From: Spirochaetes bacterium ADurb.BinA120 | GTDB taxonomy: Bacteria > Spirochaetota > UBA4802 > UBA5368 | Direction of reading: 5' to 3' | Assembly (NCBI GenBank): GCA_002069125.1 | Contig: MVZN01000013.1 | Span: forward strand, 1 to 61,184 | Length of the DNA stretch: 61,184 nt | In this document: positions 1 through 8,293 of the stretch, piece by piece | How positions within the stretch are numbered: position 1 is the stretch's first letter | How the letters are laid out: each line of letters begins with the position of its first letter | The notes under the pieces: generated by a model | The model's database searches: none | What the model was told of the DNA's origin: nothing | What the model saw: the letters and a program-made list of their open reading frames with translations, nothing else | Position numbers and translations under genes: made by a program

Positions 1-136
1 CCTTTTTTGATTGGTTTTTCTTGAAAATCCGATCGGAAACGATTTTAATCATCGCAAATAAGATCCCATCTACGCCATAAGGGGCCACTAACTCGGCCCC
101 ATCCCCCGGCGAGCCATAAAAGTCGAAGCCGATCAT
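1..136 (-). CDS. Partial unknown protein coupled to DUF488 gene
   Basis: An open frame starts at an ATG whose bases overlap the TGA of the upstream DUF488 gene (ATGA junction) and stays open for 45 codons to the window edge. I do not recognise it; it begins [16 protein letters not shown] and shows no clear motif. The ATGA overlap is the main support, because such junctions usually mark translationally coupled genes. It could still be chance in GC-rich DNA. Confidence 0.4.
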   Translation of the reverse strand, partial: MIGFDFYGSPGDGAELVAPYGVDGILFAMIKIVSDRIFKKNQSKK

Positions 137-480
137 CCGCTCGCACTTAAAAACTCCCGAAGCGCGACAGCGTTATTGTGCTCGGTATCCTTCGCCGCAT
201 AAAGAAGGGTCACCGTTCCCTCCTCGATCTTCTTTTGCAGCAGAGCCAGCGCATCTCGATTGCCCTTAAGCTCCTTGAAATAATCCTTTTTGAACTGGGC
301 CCACTTCCCGGCTTCATGGTTAAACCATTTTCTCAAGGTTTCCGAAGGCGCGATATCCTTAAGCCACAGGTCGATCTTCGCGCTCTCCCTGGAAAGGCCC
401 CGCGGCCACAGCCTGTCGACAAGCACACGGGCACCGTCCGATTTTTGCGGAACATCGTATACCCTTTTTATCTGAATCAT
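133..480 (-). CDS. DUF488 / YeaO-family protein
   Basis: Small cytosolic protein of 115 residues of the DUF488 (YeaO-like) family. The N-terminal pattern IKRVYDVPQ followed by [16 protein letters not shown] is the family signature, and the late [20 protein letters not shown] stretch matches the family's end. Family length is about 115-120, so it is complete. The biochemical role of the family is not settled. The ATG at 480 has an AGGAGGG ribosome binding site seven bases upstream. It overlaps the next gene by four bases. Confidence 0.85.
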   Translation of the reverse strand: MIQIKRVYDVPQKSDGARVLVDRLWPRGLSRESAKIDLWLKDIAPSETLRKWFNHEAGKWAQFKKDYFKELKGNRDALALLQKKIEEGTVTLLYAAKDTEHNNAVALREFLSASG

Positions 481-766
481 GCCTTAACCCTCCTGATTAT
501 TGGCGTTAGGGCGGCCTTTTCCAAAAAGATACAGCCTCCGTCCTAAAAGGTCCACAATCTCGGCAAACGGAAAGCCTTCGGGGAGCTCTCCAACAAGGGA
601 GATGGCGGCCGGTTAATACCTGTCTTCCGCTCCTCCGCATTCTTCGGATAAGGGTTTTCGGAACTCCCCTCGCCCTGTCGAAGGGCAGGCGGTCCGTGCG
701 GCCGCTCTTCTCACCTGGGGCTAATGGGCGCGCAGCGGCTGTAAGGGCCGCCGCGGCGCCAGCGCG

Positions 767-1507
767 CTATTTATTTAGCTCGGCGAGGCGCTTGGCGAAG
801 TGTCCGTCCCAGTTGGAGCGCCTGAAGTATTTCCGGTAGGCGGCAAGAAAGGCCTTCTGCCGCTCCTTGGAATTAGCCAGCTTTTCGTACTTCGGCGCGA
901 CGTAGACCGTATAATCGGAATCCAGCGTTCGCAGCAGCATCTCCTTGTACGCACCCGTCCTTTTCTCGTTGCCCGAGAACAGGGTGTAATAATACATCTG
1001 AACGTCGTCCGCGCCCTTCATTGTCGAAACGGTTTCCATGCGAAGCTCGCCGATATAGCCTATCGTTCCGGGCGATACCGCGGTCCTGGCCTTCTCCAAT
1101 ACGACCCTTGGAAAAAAGACAATTACCTTTTTGGCCTTCTCCGGTGTGGAGTCAGCCTCGTATTCCTTCATGCGTCCTTCGGCCGCTACGGGGGCGTATT
1201 CGCCGGGCGGCAGGTTGAGCGCAAAGACCGTCCCGTCCTCGGCGCCGGGGCCTGCGTATTTGTAATTGGACGCCAAAAGCACCGGATTCTTGTAGGTTTT
1301 ATCCGAGGCGTTCTCCAGGCGTATAAAGAACACCGTTTCCGGAATGAAGTCCCCGCCAAGGTTCAGAGAGGTACGCACCTTCTGGTCCAGTGACAGGGCT
1401 ATCCCCACATTGGTCGGGTCCGCCGCCATTGGCGGCGGGGCGACAGAGGTGCTGGCGCACGCGAGGCATAGGGCAACAGGGACAGCAAGGATCATCAAGC
1501 GTCGCAT
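767..1507 (-). CDS. Predicted lipoprotein of unknown function
   Basis: Protein of 246 residues with a lipoprotein signal peptide: MRR, a hydrophobic core, then the lipobox LCLAC, so Cys17 is probably lipidated and the protein anchored in an envelope membrane. The body has a beta-rich, extracytoplasmic look with no motif I can name. An ATG lies 42 bases further upstream, but the ATG at 1507 has a GGAGG site six bases before it and makes the signal peptide start naturally, so I prefer it. The gene is flanked by intergenic DNA on both sides and looks monocistronic. Confidence 0.7.
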   Translation of the reverse strand: MRRLMILAVPVALCLACASTSVAPPPMAADPTNVGIALSLDQKVRTSLNLGGDFIPETVFFIRLENASDKTYKNPVLLASNYKYAGPGAEDGTVFALNLPPGEYAPVAAEGRMKEYEADSTPEKAKKVIVFFPRVVLEKARTAVSPGTIGYIGELRMETVSTMKGADDVQMYYYTLFSGNEKRTGAYKEMLLRTLDSDYTVYVAPKYEKLANSKERQKAFLAAYRKYFRRSNWDGHFAKRLAELNK

Positions 1508-1948
1508 ATAGTCCTCCAACATGCTTTTTATCCATTTGGTGAAACACATGTACGCCCTATCATTTCAGCGCGCGTTACGCAAGAAAGATTCGACTTTAGA
1601 TAAAAGCGATAAAAAAAGAGGGCGCCCTCCCCGGCGCGCGCTTGCGCCGGAGTCCGGAGGGATGATGAGCGGCGGACAAAGCGGCCCGATGAGAAAAGCC
1701 GCCGGGGCTTGCGTACCTTCGAAAGCGGGAACGGCTTTCGCTCGAAGCTGTAAGCATTGCGCCACGTGCGGCCGTTCGTTACAAAGAATGCCTCGCCGCC
1801 GGCGGGACCGTCGGCCCGAAAGCGATTTTAGGGCTTGCGCCATTTCCGGGGGGCCGGGAAGACCGTCGGTCGAGCGAGCTCAGGCGAATACGAACTGCCC
1901 GGCGGGAGAGGTAAAATATACCGCATGAGCCTTAAACCCCCACGCATC
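1508..1948. other. 440-base stretch without a convincing gene
   Basis: Open frames here are short and of low-complexity basic composition, typical of GC-rich shadows. The stretch lies downstream of the minus-strand membrane-protein gene. It contains a hairpin CGAAAGC/GCTTTCG near 1719-1740 and a terminator-like structure at 1610-1661. A minus-strand untranslated RNA or long 3' UTR is possible, but I recognise no known RNA family. Confidence 0.4.
1610..1661 (-). terminator. Candidate rho-independent terminator
   Basis: Read on the minus strand, a GC-rich hairpin (CCGGCGC pairing with GCGCCGG, closed outside by CCCTCC/GGAGGG) is followed by a short GC spacer and a run of seven T. A smaller palindrome GAGGGCGCCCTC abuts the T run directly. 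It would end transcription coming from the minus-strand gene at 1949-2431. Confidence 0.45.
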
Positions 1949-2431
1949 CTACTTTATGTGGCGCGCCCCTTCCTGCAGTGCGGGAGTGATGAATTTCGCG
2001 ATGAGCGCCGGGTCGAGCGTATAGAAGAGCGCGACCGCAGATCCAAGGAGCACGACGGCCAGCCACTTCGTATAGATCCCCGCAGTGCGGCGTACCAGCA
2101 TTATCGCAAGGAGCGCGATTACGACCGGCCCCGCAAGCTTAGCATCGACTACCGGCATGGAGCCCGTGTACTTCGCCACGAAACGCGCTATGTTGATCTC
2201 GATCTTTCCGACGACAAGCACGATCTCGGCGACGAGTACGGCGAGCACCCCGGCCGAAGCGAGCCTGGTCGAAAAGCCCTCGGTGCGGTAGAGCTCGTAG
2301 GCGGCCGCCGGAAGCGCCGCGATAATAACCGCGAGTGGCTGTGTCCAGTAAATGGAGGCTGCGGCGCCGAGCGCGGCGATCACTGTAAGAATGCCGCAGA
2401 TAAGCGCCGCGTTCCGGGTGGGTTTGGCCAT
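1949..2431 (-). CDS. Small integral membrane protein, unknown
   Basis: Protein of 160 residues with about five hydrophobic segments (roughly 10-30, 33-47, 60-80, 103-122 and 128-148), so an inner-membrane protein. No family recognised. The ATG at 2431 (MAKPTRNA) has an AGGAGGG site eight bases upstream; the longer frame upstream has no such site and a composition unlike protein. It lies alone between trpB2 and a gene-free stretch. Confidence 0.65.
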   Translation of the reverse strand: MAKPTRNAALICGILTVIAALGAAASIYWTQPLAVIIAALPAAAYELYRTEGFSTRLASAGVLAVLVAEIVLVVGKIEINIARFVAKYTGSMPVVDAKLAGPVVIALLAIMLVRRTAGIYTKWLAVVLLGSAVALFYTLDPALIAKFITPALQEGARHIK

Positions 2432-2538
2432 TGGGACCCTCCTGAGTGGAATGAAAAGAGGATTATGGCGTGATGAGAGCCGGAAACGTGAAAAATTACA
2501 AGAAATATTTAAAACGAAGCGTAACAACTCATCCCCCC

Positions 2539-2600
2539 GGCCCGTTCCGGCAACCGGGCCAGCGCCCGGAACCCCCATCTCTTTCGCTTAAAGAGAGGGG
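2539..2600. repeat. Pair of adjacent intergenic hairpins, REP-like
   Basis: Two palindromes sit side by side between genes: GGCCCG (2539-2544) with CGGGCC (2555-2560), and CCCC-TCTCTTT (2573-2584) with AAAGAGA-GGGG (2590-2600), the latter an 11-base-pair stem with one bulge. No T tract follows on either strand, so they are not simple terminators. Paired GC-rich hairpins between genes resemble dispersed extragenic palindromes; only one copy is seen in this window. Confidence 0.45.
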
Positions 2601-2650
2601 ACGGGGGGTGAGTTCAAGCAGCCTTTCGTCGGACCGCCTTCCTTCCCGGC

Positions 2651-4015
2651 TTACAACTGCACCTTCGGCAGGTCGGTAAGCGCCTCCTCGATGAGCTTGG
2701 CCGGGTATTCGTAGTCGTCGAGCTGCCCGGAGAAATACCTTTCGTAGGAGGCCATGTCGAAGTGGCCATGGCCGCTCAGATTGAAGACGATCGTTTTACG
2801 CTTCCCCTCCTCCTTGGCCTTTATGGCCTCGTCTATCGCCGCGCGGATGGCGTGCGAAGACTCGGGGGCCGGAATGATGCCCTCGGTGCGGGCAAAGAGC
2901 ACCGCCGCCTCGAAACAGCCCGTCTGGCCTACGGCCACGGCGTCGATCACATTTTCGTGATACAGAAGGCTTAAAAGCGGCGCCATGCCGTGATACCGCA
3001 GCCCGCCCGCGTGAATGGAGGGCGGCATAAAGGTATGGCCCAGCGTGTACATCTCGACTATGGGCGCCATCTTGGCCTCGTCGCCGTAGTCGTAAACGAA
3101 GCGCCCCTTGGTGAGCGTGGGACACGCCGTCGGCTCGACCGCGAGGATTTTAACCTCCCTGCCATTGATCTTGTCGCGGACAAAGGGAAAGGCCATCCCC
3201 GAGAAATTCGAGCCTCCGCCCACACAGCCTATCACCACGTCGGGATAGTCGCCGACCAGCTCGAGCTGTTTACGCGTCTCAAGGCCTATTACAGTCTGGT
3301 GCATGCAGACGTGATTGAGCACGCTTCCCAGCGCATAGTTGGTGTCCTTGTTGGTCGCCGCCTCCTCCACCGCCTCGCTTATGGCGATCCCGAGGTTTCC
3401 CAGGTTATCGGGATCTTTGGCGAGTATCTCCCGGCCCACGCTGGTAAGGGGGCTGGGGCTCGGCGTTACGGATCCGCCCCAGGTCTCCATCATAAGCTTA
3501 CGGTAGGGCTTCTGGTCGTAGCTTACGCGCACCATGTACACATGGACTTTCATGCCGAAGTAATTGCAGGCCAGCGAGAGCGCGCTGCCCCACTGCCCGG
3601 CGCCCGTCTCGGTGGAGAGCTTGGTTATGCCCTCCTTCTTGTTATAGTAGGCCTGGGCCACGGCCGTATTGAGCTTATGGCTTCCGGCGGGGGATACGCT
3701 CTCGTTTTTAAAATAGATCTTCGCCGGCGTGCCGATGGCCTCCTCGAGCCTGCGCGCTCGCACAAGGGGCGAGGGCCTCCACAGTCGGTAGATATCGAGG
3801 ATCTCCCCGGGGATATCTATGTAGCTCTCCTGGCTCACCTCCTGCAGAATCAGCCCCATGGGGAATATGGCCCCAAGCTCCTCCGGGGTGATGGCCTTCC
3901 CTGTAGCGGGGCTTACGGGTGGGCTTAGTGGTCGGGGCAGGTCGGGAATGATATTATACCATTGCCGGGGCATCTCTTTTTCGGGAAGAAGTATTTTTGT
4001 CGATTCGTGTGGCAT
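2651..4015 (-). CDS. trpB: Tryptophan synthase beta chain, TrpB2 type
   Basis: PLP enzyme of 454 residues that joins indole (or a related acceptor) with serine to make tryptophan. It is the longer TrpB2 subfamily, marked by the extended N-terminus ([12 protein letters not shown]) and the length near 450. The PLP lysine is Lys114 in GSHKLNTA; the phosphate-binding loop is [10 protein letters not shown], and SGHGHFD near the end matches the subfamily. The ATG has an AAGGAGG site. No trpA lies beside it, which is common for TrpB2. A trp attenuator directly upstream (4054-4258) indicates control by charged tRNA-Trp and supports a real role in tryptophan synthesis. Confidence 0.93.
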   Translation of the reverse strand: MPHESTKILLPEKEMPRQWYNIIPDLPRPLSPPVSPATGKAITPEELGAIFPMGLILQEVSQESYIDIPGEILDIYRLWRPSPLVRARRLEEAIGTPAKIYFKNESVSPAGSHKLNTAVAQAYYNKKEGITKLSTETGAGQWGSALSLACNYFGMKVHVYMVRVSYDQKPYRKLMMETWGGSVTPSPSPLTSVGREILAKDPDNLGNLGIAISEAVEEAATNKDTNYALGSVLNHVCMHQTVIGLETRKQLELVGDYPDVVIGCVGGGSNFSGMAFPFVRDKINGREVKILAVEPTACPTLTKGRFVYDYGDEAKMAPIVEMYTLGHTFMPPSIHAGGLRYHGMAPLLSLLYHENVIDAVAVGQTGCFEAAVLFARTEGIIPAPESSHAIRAAIDEAIKAKEEGKRKTIVFNLSGHGHFDMASYERYFSGQLDDYEYPAKLIEEALTDLPKVQL

Positions 4016-4053
4016 GGTAGCCTCCTTCTATTGTATTTCGGCACGCCTGGCAC

Positions 4054-4090
4054 AAAAAAAGGGCTGCGGTTCTTTCGATATCCGCAGCCC
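4054..4090 (-). terminator. Attenuator terminator of trpB2 leader
   Basis: A perfect nine-base-pair stem (GGGCTGCGG with CCGCAGCCC) is followed on the minus strand by seven T, 39 bases before the trpB2 start codon. Because it lies between promoter and gene, it must be conditional. The sequence CGGATATC (minus strand, plus coordinates 4077-4084) overlaps its 5' arm and loop and is exactly complementary to GATATCCG at 4135-4142 in the leader gene; ACAGG next to the 5' arm pairs with CCTGT at the leader stop. Forming that antiterminator would break the terminator. Confidence 0.85.
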
Positions 4091-4113
4091 CTGTTTTCTC
4101 GTTGTCTGTTATT

Positions 4114-4176
4114 CTACAGGCACGCCAAAGCGCCCGGATATCTATGTCCGGTTGAACGCCACCAAGCCCAGTTCAT
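4114..4176 (-). CDS. trpL: trp leader peptide
   Basis: A 20-residue frame starting MNWAWWRST carries three tryptophans at positions 3, 5 and 6 and ends at a TAG 23 bases before the terminator stem. An in-frame ATG at 4206 would give a 30-residue version; neither start has a strong ribosome site. Downstream of the Trp codons, CCGGA can pair with TCCGG (1:2 stem), an alternative to the GATATCCG/CGGATATC antiterminator (2:3). This is the standard layout of ribosome-mediated attenuation: stalling at Trp codons frees segment 2 and lets trpB2 be read. Confidence 0.8.
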   Translation of the reverse strand: MNWAWWRSTGHRYPGALACL

Positions 4177-4228
4177 GGTGTATGCGCTGTTCGATCTCGT
4201 GCCCATCGGTCCGTGCCGTATGGGCGTG

Positions 4229-4258
4229 ACACTAAGGCTAAACGGGTAAAGCTGTCAA
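4229..4258 (-). promoter_or_regulatory. Candidate sigma-70 promoter of trpL-trpB2
   Basis: A perfect -35 box TTGACA (plus coordinates 4253-4258) lies upstream of the leader peptide. The best -10 candidates are weak (TAGTGT with 18-base spacing, CTTAGT with 16). Transcription would begin near 4222, about 45 bases before the leader ATG. Confidence 0.45.
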
Positions 4259-4540
4259 GTTTTTTTTTGGGGGGTGATGTTCCCTGCGGCAAAAATTTGT
4301 TCCAATCGCCTGGACATCCATCACCCGGCATTAGCGGGCGTTCGACCTTTTAGCAAATGCCGGTTTTTGGGCCAGGCCGAAGGGGCCCGCCTTCGCCTCT
4401 CCACATTTTATTTGACTGTATCGATAGGTAGGCGTAGGATAAGGGCATGTACGGCGAGGCCGGGCCCCGACTCCTCCGACGAGGGAGCGGACGAAGAAAA
4501 GCCTTCCCGATAAAAACTGATATTTCTGAGAAGCGGAATC

Positions 4541-7099
4541 ATGAGTGGAAAAACCGGAATCCTCGTGGTCAATGACGACCGGCAGGTGCTGGAGTTGACC
4601 CGCGCCATGCTGTCCCGCTCAGGCTTCGCGGTTCGGACCGCCACGGGCGTAGCCGCCGCCATGAAGGACCTCTCGGAGCACGGAGCGCCGGAGCTCGTCA
4701 TCACCGATATTTACATGCCCGACATCGACGGCTGGAGCTTCTGCCGGCTTCTGCGCATGCCCGAGTACGCGGAGTTCAACGAGGTCCCGGCGCTGGTGGT
4801 TTCGGCCACGTTTTTAAGCGACGAGATCCGCCGCATCAGCCTGGAAAACGGCGGCAGCGATTACCTTCCCATACCATTCTCTGCGGCGGAGCTCATCGAC
4901 AGGGTAAACGGCCTTTTATCCGGCGTAAAGGCGCCGGCCCGGAGCGACGCCCTGATAGCTGTGCCGGAGGCCGGGCGCAGGAACGCCATCGCCGCAGCCT
5001 TCGCGGCAAGGGGCATGAACGTAATCGGACGGGAGAGGCTTAATATCGACGAGTGCCTGGGCAAGGGCGCGCCGTCCATGATCGTTTACAGCGCGTCATC
5101 CGATGGGACCTCGTCGACCTCAAAGGTCCGGCAAATCCGCGAGGCGCGTCCGGACGCGGTGCTGATCGTACTGTCCGACAGGACCTCCACGGCTCCACGG
5201 GCGAGCTTTCTATACGCGGGCGCGGCGGGCGTGTATAACACGGATACGGACCCGGGCGCTCTCGCCGACGCCGCGGTTTCGGCCTCGAGACAATCGGCCT
5301 TTCTCCAGGCCGGCGCGCTCCTGAAGGAGAAGATAAACCGGCTCAAAGAGGAAGAGGAACGCTATCGCTTCCTCGTGGAGAACATCCCCGGCGCCATAGT
5401 CCGGCTGGATTCGGAGCAGCGCGTTCTGTACGCAAGCCCCGTCATAGAGCGGCTTACCGGGTACTCGCCGAAGGAGATGACCGGAAAGTTTATAAGAAAC
5501 TTCGTGCCGCGGGACGAGCTTGCCGGATTATTGGAACGCTACCAGGCGGCCCTCGCCGGGGTGAGGGGGCCGTTTGAATTAAGGATAGTGGACCGTGACG
5601 GAGGCGTACATCATATCCGAGCCTCCATACAGCCCCTCTTTACAGACGGAGCGTTTTCGGGCTCCACGGTTCTTCTGGACGACGTTACCGCCGAGAAAAA
5701 GGCGCGAAAGTCGCTCGAGTGGGAGCGGCACTTGCTGAACACGTTTATGGACAACTCGCCCGATTACATCTATTTCAAGGACCAGGAAAGCCTTTTTATC
5801 ATGGTAAATAGGGCCAAGGCGGCGCGCCACGGATTTGCCGATCCGGCCGAAATGTTCGGCACAAGCGATTTCGATTACTTTTCCCGGGAGCACGCCGCAA
5901 AGGCCCGCGCGGACGAGCTTCGGATTATGGAAACGCTGACGCCCATGGTTGACGTCCACGAAAGGCTAACATGGCCGGATGGGCATATATCGTGGGCCTC
6001 CACAACCAAGCTCCCCCTCCTCGATCTCGAAGGCGCCGTGATGGGCACATTCGGCGTCTCCCGGAGCATTACGGAACAAAAAAGGGCCGAGGAGGCCCTT
6101 CGAGAGGCGGAGCATACATACCGGGCGCTGGTGGACCACAGCCAGAGCATCATCTACACCATCGGCGCTGACGGCACGCTGGTCTTCGTCTCTCCGAGCT
6201 GGAAGACCATTTTGGGCCACGAGCCCTCTGAGATCATGGGCCGCGACTTCTGCTCCCTTGTGCATCCGGAGGACGTTCCGGCGTGCGAGGACTTTCTCAA
6301 AAGAACGGCCGAGACCGGCACCGTCCAGCCAGGGGTCGAATACCGCGTTTTCCATAGGAACGGAAGCCTGCGATGGCACCGCTCGGTGCTCACCCCGTTC
6401 CACGACGAGGAGAAGAACCTTACGCTTTTTATTGGCAACGCGATAGACCTTACCGAACGCAGACTGGCCGAAGACGAGGTAAAGTCCCTGCTCAAAGAGA
6501 AGGACCTGTTGCTGCGGGAGGTGCATCACCGCATAAAGAACAACATGGTCACCATCTCGAGCCTCCTTGCCCTGCAGGCGCGGAGCTCCGGGGACAACAG
6601 ATCGGCCGGAATTCTCTCCGAAGCGCAGGGGCGGGTGCGCGGCATGATGATGATCTACGACAGGCTGTACCGCTCCAAAGACTTCCGGAGCATCTCGGCG
6701 GCGGACTACCTGTGCGAGCTCGTTCGGGACGTTTCCGCCGTTTTCGCGGAATCATCTCGTATAACGACCGAGCTCCACATAGAGGATGTAGACATGGATT
6801 CCAAGATACTCTTTCCGCTCGGAATCATCGTAAACGAGCTCCTTACCAACGCCTACAAGTACGCCTTTCCGGACGGGCGCGGGGGGAAAATCGACATCGC
6901 CTTCAGAAGGCTCGAGGATGAAACCATGGAGCTCGTCTTTAGCGACGACGGCGTCGGGATGGACAAAGGGACCGCACCCGGCGCCCCCGACGGCTTCGGG
7001 CTGAACCTTGTGGACCTTTTGACAAAGCAGATAAAGGGCTCCCTCGAATGGAGCGTGAACAAAGGGACTCGATTCAGGATAGTTTTCAAGGAGGCCTGA
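4541..7099 (+). CDS. Hybrid PAS sensor histidine kinase (HisKA_2 type)
   Basis: Cytosolic signalling protein of 852 residues with no membrane segment. Order: receiver domain 5-120 with acidic pocket Asp12/Asp13 and phospho-acceptor Asp56 (TDIYMP); a second receiver-like fold about 138-250 lacking the acceptor Asp; three PAS domains (about 272-390, 395-515, 520-640); then a HisKA_2 dimerisation/phosphorylation helix with HHRIKNN (His662/His663) and an ATPase domain with N box at Asn765 (NELLTNAYKY) and DDGVGMD. The conserved receiver Lys-Pro is replaced by Ile111-Pro112, which would weaken the normal phospho-switch. No partner regulator lies adjacent. Confidence 0.9.
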   Translation: MSGKTGILVVNDDRQVLELTRAMLSRSGFAVRTATGVAAAMKDLSEHGAPELVITDIYMPDIDGWSFCRLLRMPEYAEFNEVPALVVSATFLSDEIRRISLENGGSDYLPIPFSAAELIDRVNGLLSGVKAPARSDALIAVPEAGRRNAIAAAFAARGMNVIGRERLNIDECLGKGAPSMIVYSASSDGTSSTSKVRQIREARPDAVLIVLSDRTSTAPRASFLYAGAAGVYNTDTDPGALADAAVSASRQSAFLQAGALLKEKINRLKEEEERYRFLVENIPGAIVRLDSEQRVLYASPVIERLTGYSPKEMTGKFIRNFVPRDELAGLLERYQAALAGVRGPFELRIVDRDGGVHHIRASIQPLFTDGAFSGSTVLLDDVTAEKKARKSLEWERHLLNTFMDNSPDYIYFKDQESLFIMVNRAKAARHGFADPAEMFGTSDFDYFSREHAAKARADELRIMETLTPMVDVHERLTWPDGHISWASTTKLPLLDLEGAVMGTFGVSRSITEQKRAEEALREAEHTYRALVDHSQSIIYTIGADGTLVFVSPSWKTILGHEPSEIMGRDFCSLVHPEDVPACEDFLKRTAETGTVQPGVEYRVFHRNGSLRWHRSVLTPFHDEEKNLTLFIGNAIDLTERRLAEDEVKSLLKEKDLLLREVHHRIKNNMVTISSLLALQARSSGDNRSAGILSEAQGRVRGMMMIYDRLYRSKDFRSISAADYLCELVRDVSAVFAESSRITTELHIEDVDMDSKILFPLGIIVNELLTNAYKYAFPDGRGGKIDIAFRRLEDETMELVFSDDGVGMDKGTAPGAPDGFGLNLVDLLTKQIKGSLEWSVNKGTRFRIVFKEA

Positions 7100-7132
7100 T
7101 TTCTCGATGGGTCGTTCGCTAGTTTACATCTC

Positions 7133-7154
7133 TTCGCCCGATGTTACGGGCGAA
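7133..7154 (+). terminator. Hairpin after the histidine kinase
   Basis: An eight-base-pair perfect stem (TTCGCCCG with CGGGCGAA, loop of six) lies 33 bases after the kinase stop codon. No T run follows, so it may be a 3'-end stabilising hairpin or a weak terminator. Confidence 0.35.
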
Positions 7155-7179
7155 GGCGCGGCGTCGGCCCGAAGCGGAC

Positions 7180-7203
7180 AAAAAAAGGAACCGCGCGGTT
7201 CCC
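7180..7203 (-). terminator. Rho-independent terminator of tRNA-Phe
   Basis: On the minus strand the palindrome GGAACCGCGCGGTTCC is followed immediately by seven T. It lies 16 bases beyond the 3' end of the minus-strand tRNA-Phe and is the natural end of its transcript. Confidence 0.8.
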
Positions 7204-7218
7204 TTGTTCGATACGATG

Positions 7219-7291
<73 letters not shown>

Positions 7292-7320
7292 ACTTTGAAG
7301 CGAGTACACTTATAAAATTC

Positions 7321-8268
7321 ATGTTCGAAAAGTCAATGATAAATTACGCCCTGGCGGCAATTATTTCCCTGGCCGCGACGAATGGCGCGTTTGCCGCGGG
7401 GTGGGAGTATTATTACCGCAAGGGGACCATCCAGTTCGAGGGCGGGCTTAACCGGAGCGCCACGGAAAACCTGGAGCGCTCGCTCGAGCTCAACCCGGCG
7501 CTATACGACGCCGCCAACAAAATAGCCGCCATCCTTATCGCCGGGAATAAAAAACGTCGGGCGCTCGATTACCTGGAGCGCTCGCTCGAGATCAAACCCG
7601 ACCAGGCCGAAATTCATGTAAGCGCGGGCGATATACGCGATTTCTTCGGTTACCGCGAAAAGGCCTTCGAGCATTACCAAAGCGCCGTCCGCGCCGATCC
7701 GTCGAACGTCGAAGCGCACTTCCGGCTGGTCCGTTATTACGCGGAACGAAGGGACACGGCAAACGCCGACCGGCATTTCGCCGCGGCATACGCCATAGGC
7801 GGCAGGGACGCCGAACGCATCCTGTCCGAAGCGCTCGAGGAGGAGCGCAGGAACAACGCGGCGGGGGCGCTGGCGCTGTATAAACGGGCCCTGGGGAAAA
7901 ACCCGGCCTTTCTGGAGGCCTATTTCCGCCTCGCCGAACTGCACCGACGGCTGGGGCGTTCCGACGAGGCCATTTCGGCGCTGGAAGAGGTAAAGAGAAT
8001 TAGGCCCGACAACGAAAAGGCCCATGTATATCTTGGCCATCTGTATTACGCGGCGCGGTACGGCTCCCGACGCAAATACCTGATTACTCAGGCCATACGC
8101 AATTTCGAGCGGGCCCTCGAAATTAACCCATCGAATCCCGAAACCCTCTTCGGCCTCTCCGAGGCGTACCGCCTTATGGGCGACCGCGACAGGGCCGACG
8201 AGCTGCGCGAAAGGGCGCTTTCGCTGGAGGGCGAACGAAAACCGGAGGCCGGGATCGGGCCCCGATAA
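7321..8268 (+). CDS. Exported TPR-repeat protein
   Basis: Protein of 315 residues with an N-terminal signal peptide (hydrophobic INYALAAIISLAATNGAFA) followed by tandem tetratricopeptide repeats; helical pairs with the ERSLEL/ERALEINP spacing are visible through residue 300. It should act as a periplasmic or envelope scaffold. The open frame extends to 7141 but crosses the tRNA-Phe gene, so the start is 7321 or the ATG at 7336, which begins the signal peptide more cleanly. It converges with another TPR gene whose stop is 26 bases away. Confidence 0.75.
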   Translation: MFEKSMINYALAAIISLAATNGAFAAGWEYYYRKGTIQFEGGLNRSATENLERSLELNPALYDAANKIAAILIAGNKKRRALDYLERSLEIKPDQAEIHVSAGDIRDFFGYREKAFEHYQSAVRADPSNVEAHFRLVRYYAERRDTANADRHFAAAYAIGGRDAERILSEALEEERRNNAAGALALYKRALGKNPAFLEAYFRLAELHRRLGRSDEAISALEEVKRIRPDNEKAHVYLGHLYYAARYGSRRKYLITQAIRNFERALEINPSNPETLFGLSEAYRLMGDRDRADELRERALSLEGERKPEAGIGPR

Positions 8269-8293
8269 AACGCCTCGGCGCGCGCCCTGGCGG

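Noticed and set aside
178-546. Plus-strand frame of 122 residues opposite the DUF488 gene
   Set aside because: Lies opposite a well-supported family member and has no ribosome site or recognisable motif.
1521-1928. Plus-strand Arg/Pro-rich frame of 135 residues
   Set aside because: Low-complexity basic composition typical of GC-rich shadows, no ribosome site, and a terminator-like hairpin inside.
4096-4206. T-box riboswitch upstream of trpB2
   Set aside because: GGTGGCG superficially recalls the T-box core, but the conserved T-box sequence is absent and the Trp-codon leader with antiterminator explains the region better.
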